From contig JAIELM010000491.1 of assembly GCA_019752975.1 (NCBI GenBank), positions 1 to 8,982 on the forward strand: a stretch of DNA of 8,982 bases, read 5' to 3'. The notes beneath the pieces were generated by a model. That model was not told the DNA's origin. It saw only the letters and a program-made list of their open reading frames with translations, and searched no databases. Source of the DNA: Undibacterium sp. GTDB taxonomy: Bacteria; Pseudomonadota; Gammaproteobacteria; Burkholderiales; Burkholderiaceae_D. A program made the position numbers and the translations under genes. Positions 1-6,224 of this stretch are shown one piece after another. Numbering within the stretch: position 1 is the stretch's first letter; each line of letters starts with the position of its first letter.

Positions 1-499
1 GGGTTTCATAGCGACCCAAGATAATATAATCGATGAATTCGGGCGTCCGCACCAAATTGGTCACCCGCATGCCTTTATCGCGTGCCAGATCCAAGCCCAG
101 ATGCCGTTCTGCAATCGGATTACACCACTCCAAAAACATGACGTCATCCATGATCACTACCCCATCAGGTAATAAGGTCATGGCTTGTCTAAAGCGGGCT
201 AACCATTCGGTCAATTCCGACTGGTTTTTTTCATCGCCACGGCGTAACTTATACAAGCGTGAAAAAATTTCTGTCCACGCACCCCAGCCATCAGGTAAGC
301 GCGCGCTCATGGGGTTATCCAGCCAATCTGATAAACGCAATAAATACTGTAACTGCATCACAATCAACGCCAACAAGCCGAACACGGCGAGGCAAAAGCC
401 TGCCGTGACACCCCATAAATAGGCACCCGAGGCTGCAACGGCGAGAACCAGACTGATTCTCACCGCCGCAGAAATCCAAAACACTAAATGTGGTGGCAT
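1..499 (-). CDS. phoR: Phosphate regulon sensor histidine kinase PhoR (5' part, cut by window edge)
   Basis: The reverse strand is open from an ATG at 499 to the window edge, giving the first 166 residues. PhoR is the inner-membrane kinase that phosphorylates PhoB under phosphate starvation and dephosphorylates it when phosphate is plentiful. Two hydrophobic segments lie at about residues 5-28 and 31-54, followed by a charged cytoplasmic linker. From about residue 98 a PAS domain starts. Its stretches LPDGVVIMDD, EWCNPIAERHLGL and NLVRTPEF closely resemble the PhoR PAS domain of enterobacteria. The two closely spaced membrane segments with almost no periplasmic loop are typical of PhoR, which senses through Pst/PhoU rather than through an external domain. 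The DHp domain with its phosphorylated His and the ATPase domain lie outside the window. The start is 4 bases after the phoB stop, with only a weak AGAG ahead of it, so translation is probably coupled to phoB. Confidence 0.93.
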   Translation of the reverse strand, partial: MPPHLVFWISAAVRISLVLAVAASGAYLWGVTAGFCLAVFGLLALIVMQLQYLLRLSDWLDNPMSARLPDGWGAWTEIFSRLYKLRRGDEKNQSELTEWLARFRQAMTLLPDGVVIMDDVMFLEWCNPIAERHLGLDLARDKGMRVTNLVRTPEFIDYIILGRYET

Positions 500-503
500 A
501 ACT

Positions 504-1193
504 CTATTTTTCAGAAAGCATATAACCCACACTGCGCACTGTCTTAATCAAACCTTCTGAGGCTTTGAGTACTTTGCGCAAACGTAGGACATGGACATCG
601 ACGGTACGCTCTTCTATCACGACATGGTCGCCCCATACTTTATCCAACAACTGACTGCGGGAGAACACACGTTCTGGATGTGCCATGAAAAATTTTAAGA
701 GCTTGTATTCTGCGTGGCCAATATCAATTTTTTTGTCGTCGATTTTCACACTACAACTGATTGGATCTAAACTCACGTTGGCGATATGTAGTGCCGCTTG
801 CGCATGCTCTGGGCTCTTACGCCGCAACATTGCCTTAATCCTCGCGGTTAATTCTCGCGGCGAAAATGGTTTAGTGATGTAATCATCCGCACCATGATCA
901 AGGCCAGCGATCTTGTCTTCTTCCATACTCTTGGCAGTCAACATGATCACCGGCATCTCGTTAAAGTGGCGATCTGAACGAATTTTTGAGAGCAAGCGCA
1001 AGCCACTTTGGTCTGGCAACATCCAATCCAATAAAATCAATTGCGGTGTGCGCCTTTGCAAGTACTCCCATGCTTCACTGGTATTTCCAACTGAAGAGGT
1101 TTGCCAGCCCGCAGCGCGTAGAGTGAAGCTAATGAGCTCACTAATCGCCGGTTCATCTTCAACAATCAATATCGTCGTCTTATCTGTACTCAT
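504..1193 (-). CDS. phoB: Phosphate regulon response regulator PhoB (OmpR/PhoB family)
   Basis: This is the DNA-binding regulator that, once phosphorylated by PhoR, binds Pho boxes and recruits RNA polymerase. It has 229 residues, the usual PhoB length. The receiver domain spans about residues 6-122, with acidic pocket E12/D13, phosphoacceptor D56 in LILLDWMLPD, T86 in IMLTAKS and K108 in ITKPF. The C-terminal winged-helix domain spans about residues 132-227, with recognition helix RTVDVHVLRLRKVL at 196-209 and the final hairpin TVRSVGYML. The LDWMLPD and RTVDVH sequences favour PhoB over other OmpR-type regulators, and the pst-phoU-phoR neighbourhood settles it. The start codon overlaps the phoU stop in an ATGA junction, implying translational coupling. 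Its own operon is preceded by a Pho box near 6100, so positive autoregulation is likely. Confidence 0.97.
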   Translation of the reverse strand: MSTDKTTILIVEDEPAISELISFTLRAAGWQTSSVGNTSEAWEYLQRRTPQLILLDWMLPDQSGLRLLSKIRSDRHFNEMPVIMLTAKSMEEDKIAGLDHGADDYITKPFSPRELTARIKAMLRRKSPEHAQAALHIANVSLDPISCSVKIDDKKIDIGHAEYKLLKFFMAHPERVFSRSQLLDKVWGDHVVIEERTVDVHVLRLRKVLKASEGLIKTVRSVGYMLSEK

Positions 1194-1942
1194 TTCGCCA
1201 ATGTGCTAATTTGTTCAATATCCTGCTCCAACTTAAAACCTTGTTCTTGTCTAGAAAGGACATAGTCAGAGTGACGGATATCGCGCCCTTCAACAATATA
1301 AACCGTATATTCTGCAATGTTTTTTGCATGATCACCCACACGTTCTATGGCTTTGGCGATCCAGAGCGCGTCTAAAGCAGAGGAAATTGTGCTTGGGTCT
1401 TCCATCATATAGGTAATCAAATTACGCATAATCGAGCGAAAATCATTATCGATGATTTCATCATAGGCGATCAATTGCACGGCTCTCGCCTCATCGCTGC
1501 GAGCAAATGCATCCAGAGCCTGATGCAACATCTGACCTACACTATTGGCTAACACGCGCACGGTCTCATAACCATTCAAGACCGAGCTAGTCCGAGGCTT
1601 GGATAGCGCTAGCTGAACGATGCGAGCGATTTTGGTTGATTCGTCACCGATACGTTCTAGATCGGTAATCACTTTACCAGTTGCCATCACCATACGCAAA
1701 TCATTGGCGGCAGGTTGGCGTTTAACGATCAAGTGACTACACAAATCATCTAAATGGATTTCCAAACGATTGACTTCTTCGTCCGACTTAACTACTTCGG
1801 CGGCTTGTTCGGCGTTACCGGTACGGTAACAAGCCATCGCATTTTGAAAATGACTTTCTACCAAACCACCCATTGATAAGACTTGGGAACGGATCACTTC
1901 TAAATCGTGATTATATTGTGATGATGAATGTTCGCCTGTCAT
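1190..1942 (-). CDS. phoU: Phosphate-specific transport system accessory protein PhoU
   Basis: PhoU is a peripheral helical protein that links the state of the PstSCAB transporter to PhoR and represses the Pho response when phosphate is sufficient. The 250-residue product has the two-repeat architecture of the family. Each repeat ends in the metal-binding helix motif: DLERIGDESTKIA at 94-106 and AIERVGDHAKNIAEY at 198-212. These acidic helices bind multinuclear iron clusters in characterised homologues. Length is slightly above the usual 230-240 residues because of a short polar N-terminus (about residues 1-12) and a C-terminal tail. An AGGAG ribosome site at 1949-1953, six bases from the ATG, supports the start and is one of the strongest in the operon. 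The gene is separated from pstB by 151 bp and overlaps phoB by 4 bases, so phoU-phoB-phoR forms a tightly coupled sub-block. Confidence 0.97.
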   Translation of the reverse strand: MTGEHSSSQYNHDLEVIRSQVLSMGGLVESHFQNAMACYRTGNAEQAAEVVKSDEEVNRLEIHLDDLCSHLIVKRQPAANDLRMVMATGKVITDLERIGDESTKIARIVQLALSKPRTSSVLNGYETVRVLANSVGQMLHQALDAFARSDEARAVQLIAYDEIIDNDFRSIMRNLITYMMEDPSTISSALDALWIAKAIERVGDHAKNIAEYTVYIVEGRDIRHSDYVLSRQEQGFKLEQDIEQISTLAK

Positions 1943-1948
1943 GGCTTG

Positions 1949-1953
1949 CTCCT
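1949..1953 (-). promoter_or_regulatory. Ribosome binding site of phoU (AGGAG)
   Basis: The reverse strand reads AGGAG six bases upstream of the phoU ATG. It is a near-perfect Shine-Dalgarno sequence. It matters because phoU follows a long gap after pstB and cannot rely on coupling to upstream translation. Confidence 0.8.
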
Positions 1954-1979
1954 AGATTTTTACGAATTAAATTCAAAGT

Positions 1980-2071
1980 CAATACCTCTCAACACAGAGA
2001 CACAAAGCAATAGCAACAGAGAAAGCCAAATTTTTCCCTCTGCGTTTATCTGTGTCTCAGTACCTCTGTGG
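1980..2071. repeat. Degenerate inverted-repeat element with CACAGAG motif between pstB and phoU
   Basis: The 151 bp gap between pstB and phoU (1943-2093) has no gene. Most of it is an imperfect palindrome with a centre near 2030. GAGACACA at 1997-2004 pairs with TGTGTCTC at 2051-2058, and CAGAG at 2017-2021 pairs with CTCTG at 2038-2042. CACAGAGA at 1993-2000 has a counterpart in CCTCTGTG at 2063-2070. The ten-base stretch CAATACCTCT at 1980-1989 recurs as CAGTACCTCT at 2058-2067. The CACAGAG/CTCTGTG vocabulary recalls dispersed intergenic repeats I associate with many bacterial genomes, but the copy number in this genome cannot be seen from one window. In the pst-pho transcript it would form an interrupted hairpin between the transporter and the regulatory genes. 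Confidence 0.6.
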
Positions 2072-2093
2072 CGAAAGGTTTTCCTGTTCAGTA

Positions 2094-2888
2094 CTATCCG
2101 AAACGCCCGGTAATATAGTCCTGCGTTTCTTTACGCACAGGATTCATGAAGATATTATCGGTTTCGCCAAATTCGACTAACTCACCCAAATACATATACG
2201 CCGTATAGTCAGAGCAACGCGCCGCTTGTTGCATATTGTGGGTAACGATAGCGATGGTGTAGTCTTCTTTGAGCTCGTTAATTAACTCTTCGATTTTGAC
2301 TGTAGAAATGGGATCTAAGGCAGAGGTAGGCTCATCCAAAAGAAGTACTTCGGGCTTGACAGCAACGCCGCGAGCGATACACAAACGCTGTTGTTGACCG
2401 CCAGATAGGCTCAGTCCACTGCTGCTCAGTTTATCTTTGACTTCATTCCACAGAGCGGCTTTCTTGAGCGACCACTCAACGCGCTCATCCATCTCACCTT
2501 TAGACAATTTTTCGTACAGACGCACGCCAAACGCAATATTGTCATACACCGACATAGGGAAAGGTGTAGGTTTTTGAAAAACCATGCCAACTTTAGCGCG
2601 CAGCAAATTGATGTCTTGATTGGGCGCTAAAATATTTTGACGGTTATAGATAATTTCGCCTTCCGCCCTTTGCCCTGGATATAGGTCATACATGCGATTA
2701 AAAGTACGCAAGAGCGTGGACTTACCACAACCTGAAGGTCCAATAAAAGCAGTGACTTTTTTGTCGTAAACTTTTAAATTGACGTTTTGCAGGCTACGGT
2801 TTTTTCCGTAGAAAAAATTGAGATTTTTAGTCTCTATGCAGGCTGTGTTGGTGTTAACACTGGCGTTAGTTTGTGTGTTGGTATTCAT
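2094..2888 (-). CDS. pstB: Phosphate ABC transporter ATP-binding protein PstB
   Basis: PstB is the cytoplasmic ATPase of the PstSCAB importer; two copies power phosphate uptake through PstC and PstA. In the 264 residues the ABC motifs are all intact and in order: Walker [10 protein letters not shown] at 50-58, Q-loop Q105 in [10 protein letters not shown], signature LSGGQQQR at 161-168, Walker B VLLLDEP at 181-187 with catalytic E186, D-loop SALD at 189-192 and switch H217 in THNM. The sequence [14 protein letters not shown] is diagnostic for PstB among ABC ATPases. The first 15 or so residues are an Asn/Thr-rich low-complexity tail before the conserved core starts near residue 18. No clear Shine-Dalgarno sequence precedes the ATG, and no other in-frame ATG lies between it and the core. 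The gene follows pstA after 26 bp and is separated from phoU by 151 bp. Confidence 0.97.
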   Translation of the reverse strand: MNTNTQTNASVNTNTACIETKNLNFFYGKNRSLQNVNLKVYDKKVTAFIGPSGCGKSTLLRTFNRMYDLYPGQRAEGEIIYNRQNILAPNQDINLLRAKVGMVFQKPTPFPMSVYDNIAFGVRLYEKLSKGEMDERVEWSLKKAALWNEVKDKLSSSGLSLSGGQQQRLCIARGVAVKPEVLLLDEPTSALDPISTVKIEELINELKEDYTIAIVTHNMQQAARCSDYTAYMYLGELVEFGETDNIFMNPVRKETQDYITGRFG

Positions 2889-2914
2889 GTATTTTTATCG
2901 GCTAAGTGGCGTTA

Positions 2915-3814
2915 TTAATTTTGCGTTTTTTGCGAAAATACTGTGCGCGACAAGATATTGAGCGCCAATACAGAAAAGGTGAGTAGCAGTGCGCCCGTCC
3001 AAGCTAAACCTATCCATTTTTCATCTGGACTTGTAGCAAAAGAATAGATCACTTGCGGCAAATTAGACATGGGTTTATTCATGTCGGTATTGAGGAATTG
3101 ATTACCAAAAGCAGTAAACAGCAAAGGGGCGGTTTCACCAGAAATACGCGCCACTGCAAGCAAAATTCCGGTCAATATACCTGCTTTAACCGCTTTAATA
3201 CGAATGAACAATGCGACTTTCCAGCGTGGCGCACCCAAAGCAAAGGCCGCCTCGCGCAAGCTGGTAGGCACTAGAGCAAGCATATTATCAGTGGTTCGAA
3301 CCACTACCGGCACAGCAATCAAAGCGATGGCAAAACTACCGGCCCAACCAGAAAAATGTTTGACATGCGATACATAGATCGCATAGACAAATAAGCCGAT
3401 AACCACCGAAGGCGCTGACAGCATAATATCGGTCACAAAACGAGTCAAATCACTGAACCAATTGTCTTCGCCGTACTCGGCCAAATACACACCCGCTAAA
3501 ATTCCTATCGGCGTACTAATCAAAGTAGCGGTTGTCACCATCAACAAACTCCCCAATAAGGCACCCGAGAGTCCTTCATTCTTCTCGGCGGCACCAGCTG
3601 GAGTACCCACAATGGCCTCCCAATTTAAAGATCCAAAACCTTTGGAAAAGAGAGTGATCAAAATCCACATTAAGAAAAATATCCCTACGGCCATGGCGCA
3701 GGTAGAGAGAAAAATCCCGATTTTATGTTTAATTAAACGAGCTCGATACACTGGATTGACCGCGTTAGCGGCGCTGACACTGACAGAAAGCGGATTATGC
3801 GCAGATGATGTCAT
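2915..3814 (-). CDS. pstA: Phosphate ABC transporter permease PstA
   Basis: PstA is one of the two inner-membrane permeases forming the phosphate channel of PstSCAB. It is 299 residues long, the usual size. Hydrophobic segments lie at about residues 32-57, 83-112, 129-150, 156-180, 210-228 and 266-290, consistent with six membrane helices. The cytoplasmic EAA loop, which docks on PstB, is [20 protein letters not shown] at 187-206. It is followed by the family motif [13 protein letters not shown] at 222-234. The ATG overlaps the pstC stop in an ATGA junction, and AGAAGG at 3821-3826, inside the end of pstC, gives a good ribosome site six bases upstream. PstA is told apart from its paralogue PstC by gene order and by the [11 protein letters not shown] sequence. 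Confidence 0.96.
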   Translation of the reverse strand: MTSSAHNPLSVSVSAANAVNPVYRARLIKHKIGIFLSTCAMAVGIFFLMWILITLFSKGFGSLNWEAIVGTPAGAAEKNEGLSGALLGSLLMVTTATLISTPIGILAGVYLAEYGEDNWFSDLTRFVTDIMLSAPSVVIGLFVYAIYVSHVKHFSGWAGSFAIALIAVPVVVRTTDNMLALVPTSLREAAFALGAPRWKVALFIRIKAVKAGILTGILLAVARISGETAPLLFTAFGNQFLNTDMNKPMSNLPQVIYSFATSPDEKWIGLAWTGALLLTFSVLALNILSRTVFSQKTQN

Positions 3815-4842
3815 TTCAAACCTTCTTTCTTCTTCATACTCATTAACAGCAATTTCGCCACTGCCAAGACGATGAAAGTAATCACAAACAAAATAAAACT
3901 TAAGAAAAACAAGGTCGAGACGTGTAGTGGCGACTGGGCTTCTGCGAACTCATTAGCGAGACTAGAAGCGATACTATTTCCACCTGAAAAAAGTGACCAG
4001 TTCAAACGGTAGGCGTTACCAATCACAAAGGTAACCGCCATGGTTTCACCGAGCGCACGGCCCAGACCCAACATCACACCACCGATCACGCCAGTACGGG
4101 TGAACGGCAAGACGATTTTGCGCACGACTTCCCAACGAGTGCATCCTAAACCGTAGGCAGATTCTTTAAGTACCGGAGGAACAATTTCAAAGACATCGCG
4201 CATCACCGAAGCGATGAAGGGAATAATCATAATGCCCAAAATAATTCCGGCAGTTAGTACCCCAAGACCAACCATAGGGCCAGAAAACAAGACCCCAATC
4301 AGCGGCAATTTACCTAAGGTGGCAGCTAAAAATGGTTGTCCATAATTACTAAAGAACGGAGCAAAAATAAACAAACCCCACATCCCATAAATAATACTAG
4401 GAATACCTGCGAGCAGTTCCACCGCAGTTCCCAAAGGGCGCTTTAGCCAAGTTGGGCAAATCTCGGTTAAAAATAGAGCGATCCCAAAACTGATAGGACA
4501 AGCGATCAGTAAAGCGATAAAGGAAGTCACTAAAGTACCGACGATGGCAATCATACCGCCATATTTGTCATTGACCGGATCCCATTCTATGGTGGAAATA
4601 AAGCCCAAGCCATACTCTTTCATTGAAGGTAGTGCGCCAACAAAGAGAGAGGCGACGATACCCACCAAACCAAGCAACACAAACAAAGCAAAGCCAAAGG
4701 TCATTTTGTGAAACACAAAATCCTGTAGTTTTTGTTTACGCATGGCGCTGCTGGGGGAGATGCTCACTTCATTTGAGACAGTATTAGCACTGTCAAGCGA
4801 GGTGGGATTTATTGAAGATTTTATTGCAGAATCAACGGACAT
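3811..4842 (-). CDS. pstC: Phosphate ABC transporter permease PstC
   Basis: PstC is the partner permease of PstA in the inner-membrane phosphate channel. With the ATG at 4842 the product has 343 residues. A polar, Ser/Asn-rich cytoplasmic tail covers about residues 1-40, then hydrophobic segments follow at about 46-70, 97-125, 140-165, 181-213, 252-276 and 308-335. The EAA loop is [20 protein letters not shown] at 227-246, followed by the family motif [10 protein letters not shown] at 261-270. I prefer the ATG at 4842 because AAGG at 4850-4853 sits seven bases upstream. The reading frame stays open to a GTG at 4887, which would add 15 residues, but that codon has no ribosome site and falls within a hairpin. 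The 3' end overlaps pstA by 4 bases. Confidence 0.95.
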   Translation of the reverse strand: MSVDSAIKSSINPTSLDSANTVSNEVSISPSSAMRKQKLQDFVFHKMTFGFALFVLLGLVGIVASLFVGALPSMKEYGLGFISTIEWDPVNDKYGGMIAIVGTLVTSFIALLIACPISFGIALFLTEICPTWLKRPLGTAVELLAGIPSIIYGMWGLFIFAPFFSNYGQPFLAATLGKLPLIGVLFSGPMVGLGVLTAGIILGIMIIPFIASVMRDVFEIVPPVLKESAYGLGCTRWEVVRKIVLPFTRTGVIGGVMLGLGRALGETMAVTFVIGNAYRLNWSLFSGGNSIASSLANEFAEAQSPLHVSTLFFLSFILFVITFIVLAVAKLLLMSMKKKEGLK

Positions 4843-4878
4843 TTTTACGCCTTTGACAGGGAAAATATTTTGTAGTGT

Positions 4879-4913
4879 GCGCCACACGCGAGCTGATTGC
4901 TTGCTGGTGGCGC
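4879..4913 (-). other. GC-rich hairpin in the pstS-pstC intercistronic gap
   Basis: The 92 bp gap between the pstS stop and the pstC start (4843-4934) contains a perfect 7 bp inverted repeat: GCGCCAC at 4879-4885 and GTGGCGC at 4907-4913, with a 21-base loop holding a weak AGC/GCT inner pair. No run of U follows on the transcribed strand, so it does not look like an intrinsic terminator. Hairpins after the binding-protein gene of ABC operons commonly stabilise the upstream message. That role here is inference. Confidence 0.5.
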
Positions 4914-4934
4914 GCCCCTACACCTACTTACTTT

Positions 4935-5978
4935 TTAATACAGGGCTTTACCAGCAGCGTCTTTCAAATTCGCTTTCCAACTTGCATGGATCACTTTAAT
5001 GACATCATTTGGCAAAGGTACATATTCTAAGTCGGTTGCCATTTGACCACCGCTAACATAAGCCCATTCAAAGAACTTGATCACTTGTTTTGCATTCTCT
5101 GGATTAGCTGGCACTTTATGCATAAGGATAAAGGTTGTGCTGCTAATTGGCCAAGTGTCTTTACCGCCTTGGTTATTCAAATTCACGCCCATACCTGGCG
5201 TCTTCGCCCAATCAGCACCTGCAGCTGCAGCTTTGAAGTTGAGATCGTCCGGTTGAACGTAGAAGCCATCTCGGTTTTTCAACTGCGCATGGGTCATTTT
5301 GTTTTTCTTGACATAGGCATACTCAACGTAACCGATCGCGCCTTTGATACGTTGTACGTTAGCCGCAACGCCGTCATTACCTTTGCCGCCCAAGCCCACT
5401 GGCCATTTGACAGCAGTACCTGAACTGATTTTTTCTTTAAATTCAGCATTTACTTTAGACAAATAGTCGGTCCAGATGAAAGTCGTACCAGAACCGTCAG
5501 AGCGATACATGACAGTGATGTCATCCGCTGGCAATTTCACGCCTGCGTTCAACGCGACGATTTCTGGCGCATTCCATTTAGTAATCGTGCCCAAGTAGAT
5601 CTTTGCAATGACTTCACCGGTCAACTTCAATTGACCAGGCGCTACGCCGTCGACATTAATCACAGGAACCACACCACCGATTACGGTAGGAAATTGCATC
5701 AAACCATCGGCATCCAACTCTTCTAGTTTCAAAGGCATATCGCTGGCGCCAAAATCCACCGTTTTTGCTTTGATTTGCTTAATGCCGCCGCCAGAACCAA
5801 TAGATTGATAATTGACAGAGTTTCCAGTCGCGTTTTTGTACGCTGTCGCCCATTGGTTATATACTGGGTATGGAAAGGATGCGCCGGCACCGGTCACTTC
5901 ACCCGCGTGGGCAGCTGAGATTGCCAGAAATGCGCTAGCGGCTAACATGACGGACTTTATCACACGATTTATTTGCAT
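4935..5978 (-). CDS. pstS: Periplasmic phosphate-binding protein PstS
   Basis: PstS captures phosphate in the periplasm and delivers it to PstC/PstA. The 347-residue precursor begins with a classical Sec signal peptide: basic MQINRVIK, a hydrophobic core, and a likely cut after AHA at residue 25. The phosphate site is recognisable in order: GAGASFPYP (S34, F35), GSGGG (S62), DFGASD (D80) and YRSDGSGTT (R159, S163, G164, T165). These positions match the ligand residues of E. coli PstS at one constant offset, with Ser in place of Thr at the first. The size is normal for the family. GAGG at 5984-5987, five bases upstream of the ATG, supports the start. It is the first gene of the pst-pho operon, and a Pho box with a -10 lies about 100-130 bp upstream, so strong induction under phosphate starvation is expected. 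Confidence 0.98.
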   Translation of the reverse strand: MQINRVIKSVMLAASAFLAISAAHAGEVTGAGASFPYPVYNQWATAYKNATGNSVNYQSIGSGGGIKQIKAKTVDFGASDMPLKLEELDADGLMQFPTVIGGVVPVINVDGVAPGQLKLTGEVIAKIYLGTITKWNAPEIVALNAGVKLPADDITVMYRSDGSGTTFIWTDYLSKVNAEFKEKISSGTAVKWPVGLGGKGNDGVAANVQRIKGAIGYVEYAYVKKNKMTHAQLKNRDGFYVQPDDLNFKAAAAGADWAKTPGMGVNLNNQGGKDTWPISSTTFILMHKVPANPENAKQVIKFFEWAYVSGGQMATDLEYVPLPNDVIKVIHASWKANLKDAAGKALY

Positions 5979-5983
5979 TTTTA

Positions 5984-5987
5984 CCTC
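5984..5987 (-). promoter_or_regulatory. Ribosome binding site of pstS (GAGG)
   Basis: The reverse strand reads CCGAGG followed by TAAAA and the ATG, so GAGG lies five bases from the start codon. It fixes the pstS start in agreement with the signal peptide. Confidence 0.7.
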
Positions 5988-6074
5988 GGATTAGTTTGAA
6001 CTCGTTTTGGGTTTATCAGTCAACCCCTGTTATATGATTGCTGTTAAGAAAAATAACCAAATCACACGCACCGA

Positions 6075-6080
6075 ACTGTA
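6075..6080 (-). promoter_or_regulatory. -10 element of the pstS promoter (TACAGT)
   Basis: TACAGT on the reverse strand matches TATAAT at 4 of 6 positions. It begins exactly 10 bp after the leftward Pho box ends, the spacing expected when PhoB replaces the -35 contact. A transcript starting near 6068 would have a leader of about 90 nt before pstS. That leader contains only a small hairpin (GGGTT and AACCC arms within 6009-6026). Confidence 0.6.
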
Positions 6081-6090
6081 CAAGTGAATT

Positions 6091-6108
6091 GTGACAGGAT
6101 TATGACCA
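6091..6108 (-). promoter_or_regulatory. Pho box (PhoB operator) for the pstS operon
   Basis: On the reverse strand the site reads TGGTCAT-AATC-CTGTCAC. This is two 7-base repeats of the CTGTCAT type separated by a 4-base AT-rich spacer, the known PhoB operator layout. The second repeat is a perfect consensus form and the first has one or two changes. It points toward pstS and is followed at the correct distance by a -10. It should activate pstS and, by read-through, pstCAB-phoU-phoBR. Confidence 0.85.
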
Positions 6109-6147
6109 AGGATAAATTCATGTAATATTTCTTCAGGCCAATTTATT

Positions 6148-6165
6148 TTGTCATAAACTTGTCAT
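6148..6165 (+). promoter_or_regulatory. Pho box (PhoB operator) for ppk1
   Basis: The forward strand reads TTGTCAT-AAAC-TTGTCAT: two identical 7-base repeats, each one base from CTGTCAT, with a 4-base spacer. It is oriented toward ppk1, and the first base of a -10 hexamer follows after 10 bp. It implies PhoB-dependent polyphosphate kinase expression under phosphate limitation. It lies 39 bp from the pstS Pho box, in the opposite orientation. Confidence 0.88.
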
Positions 6166-6175
6166 ATTAACCCAC

Positions 6176-6181
6176 TACAAT
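6176..6181 (+). promoter_or_regulatory. -10 element of the Pho-activated ppk1 promoter (TACAAT)
   Basis: TACAAT matches TATAAT at 5 of 6 positions and begins 10 bp after the ppk1 Pho box. No good -35 lies 16-18 bp upstream, as expected for a PhoB-activated promoter. The predicted transcript start is near 6188, giving a leader of about 37 nt. Confidence 0.65.
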
Positions 6182-6224
6182 CGCTTACCATACGTCCAAT
6201 TGCCCTGCTATAACTGCGAAAAAA

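Noticed and set aside
33..422. Open frame of 129 codons on the plus strand
   Set aside because: It lies opposite the phoR reading frame, which has convincing membrane segments and a PAS domain. The plus-strand product is basic, low in recognisable motifs and has no ribosome site.
1943..1990. Possible internal promoter for phoU-phoB-phoR (TTGACT on the reverse strand)
   Set aside because: The -35-like TTGACT has no acceptable -10 hexamer at 16-18 bp, so I did not list it as a promoter.
3462..3875. Plus-strand open frame of 137 codons opposite pstA and the end of pstC
   Set aside because: It is antisense to two well-conserved permease genes and its product has no recognisable domain; it is a frame shadow.
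4843..4887. Upstream GTG start for pstC adding 15 residues
   Set aside because: No ribosome site precedes it, the codon sits at the edge of a hairpin, and the ATG at 4842 has AAGG at a suitable distance.
5043..5423. Plus-strand open frame of 126 codons opposite pstS
   Set aside because: It is antisense to a complete pstS with all ligand-binding residues intact, and nothing supports independent expression.
6009..6026. Small hairpin in the pstS leader as a possible riboswitch
   Set aside because: Only five base pairs and no conserved riboswitch core; too short to support such a call.
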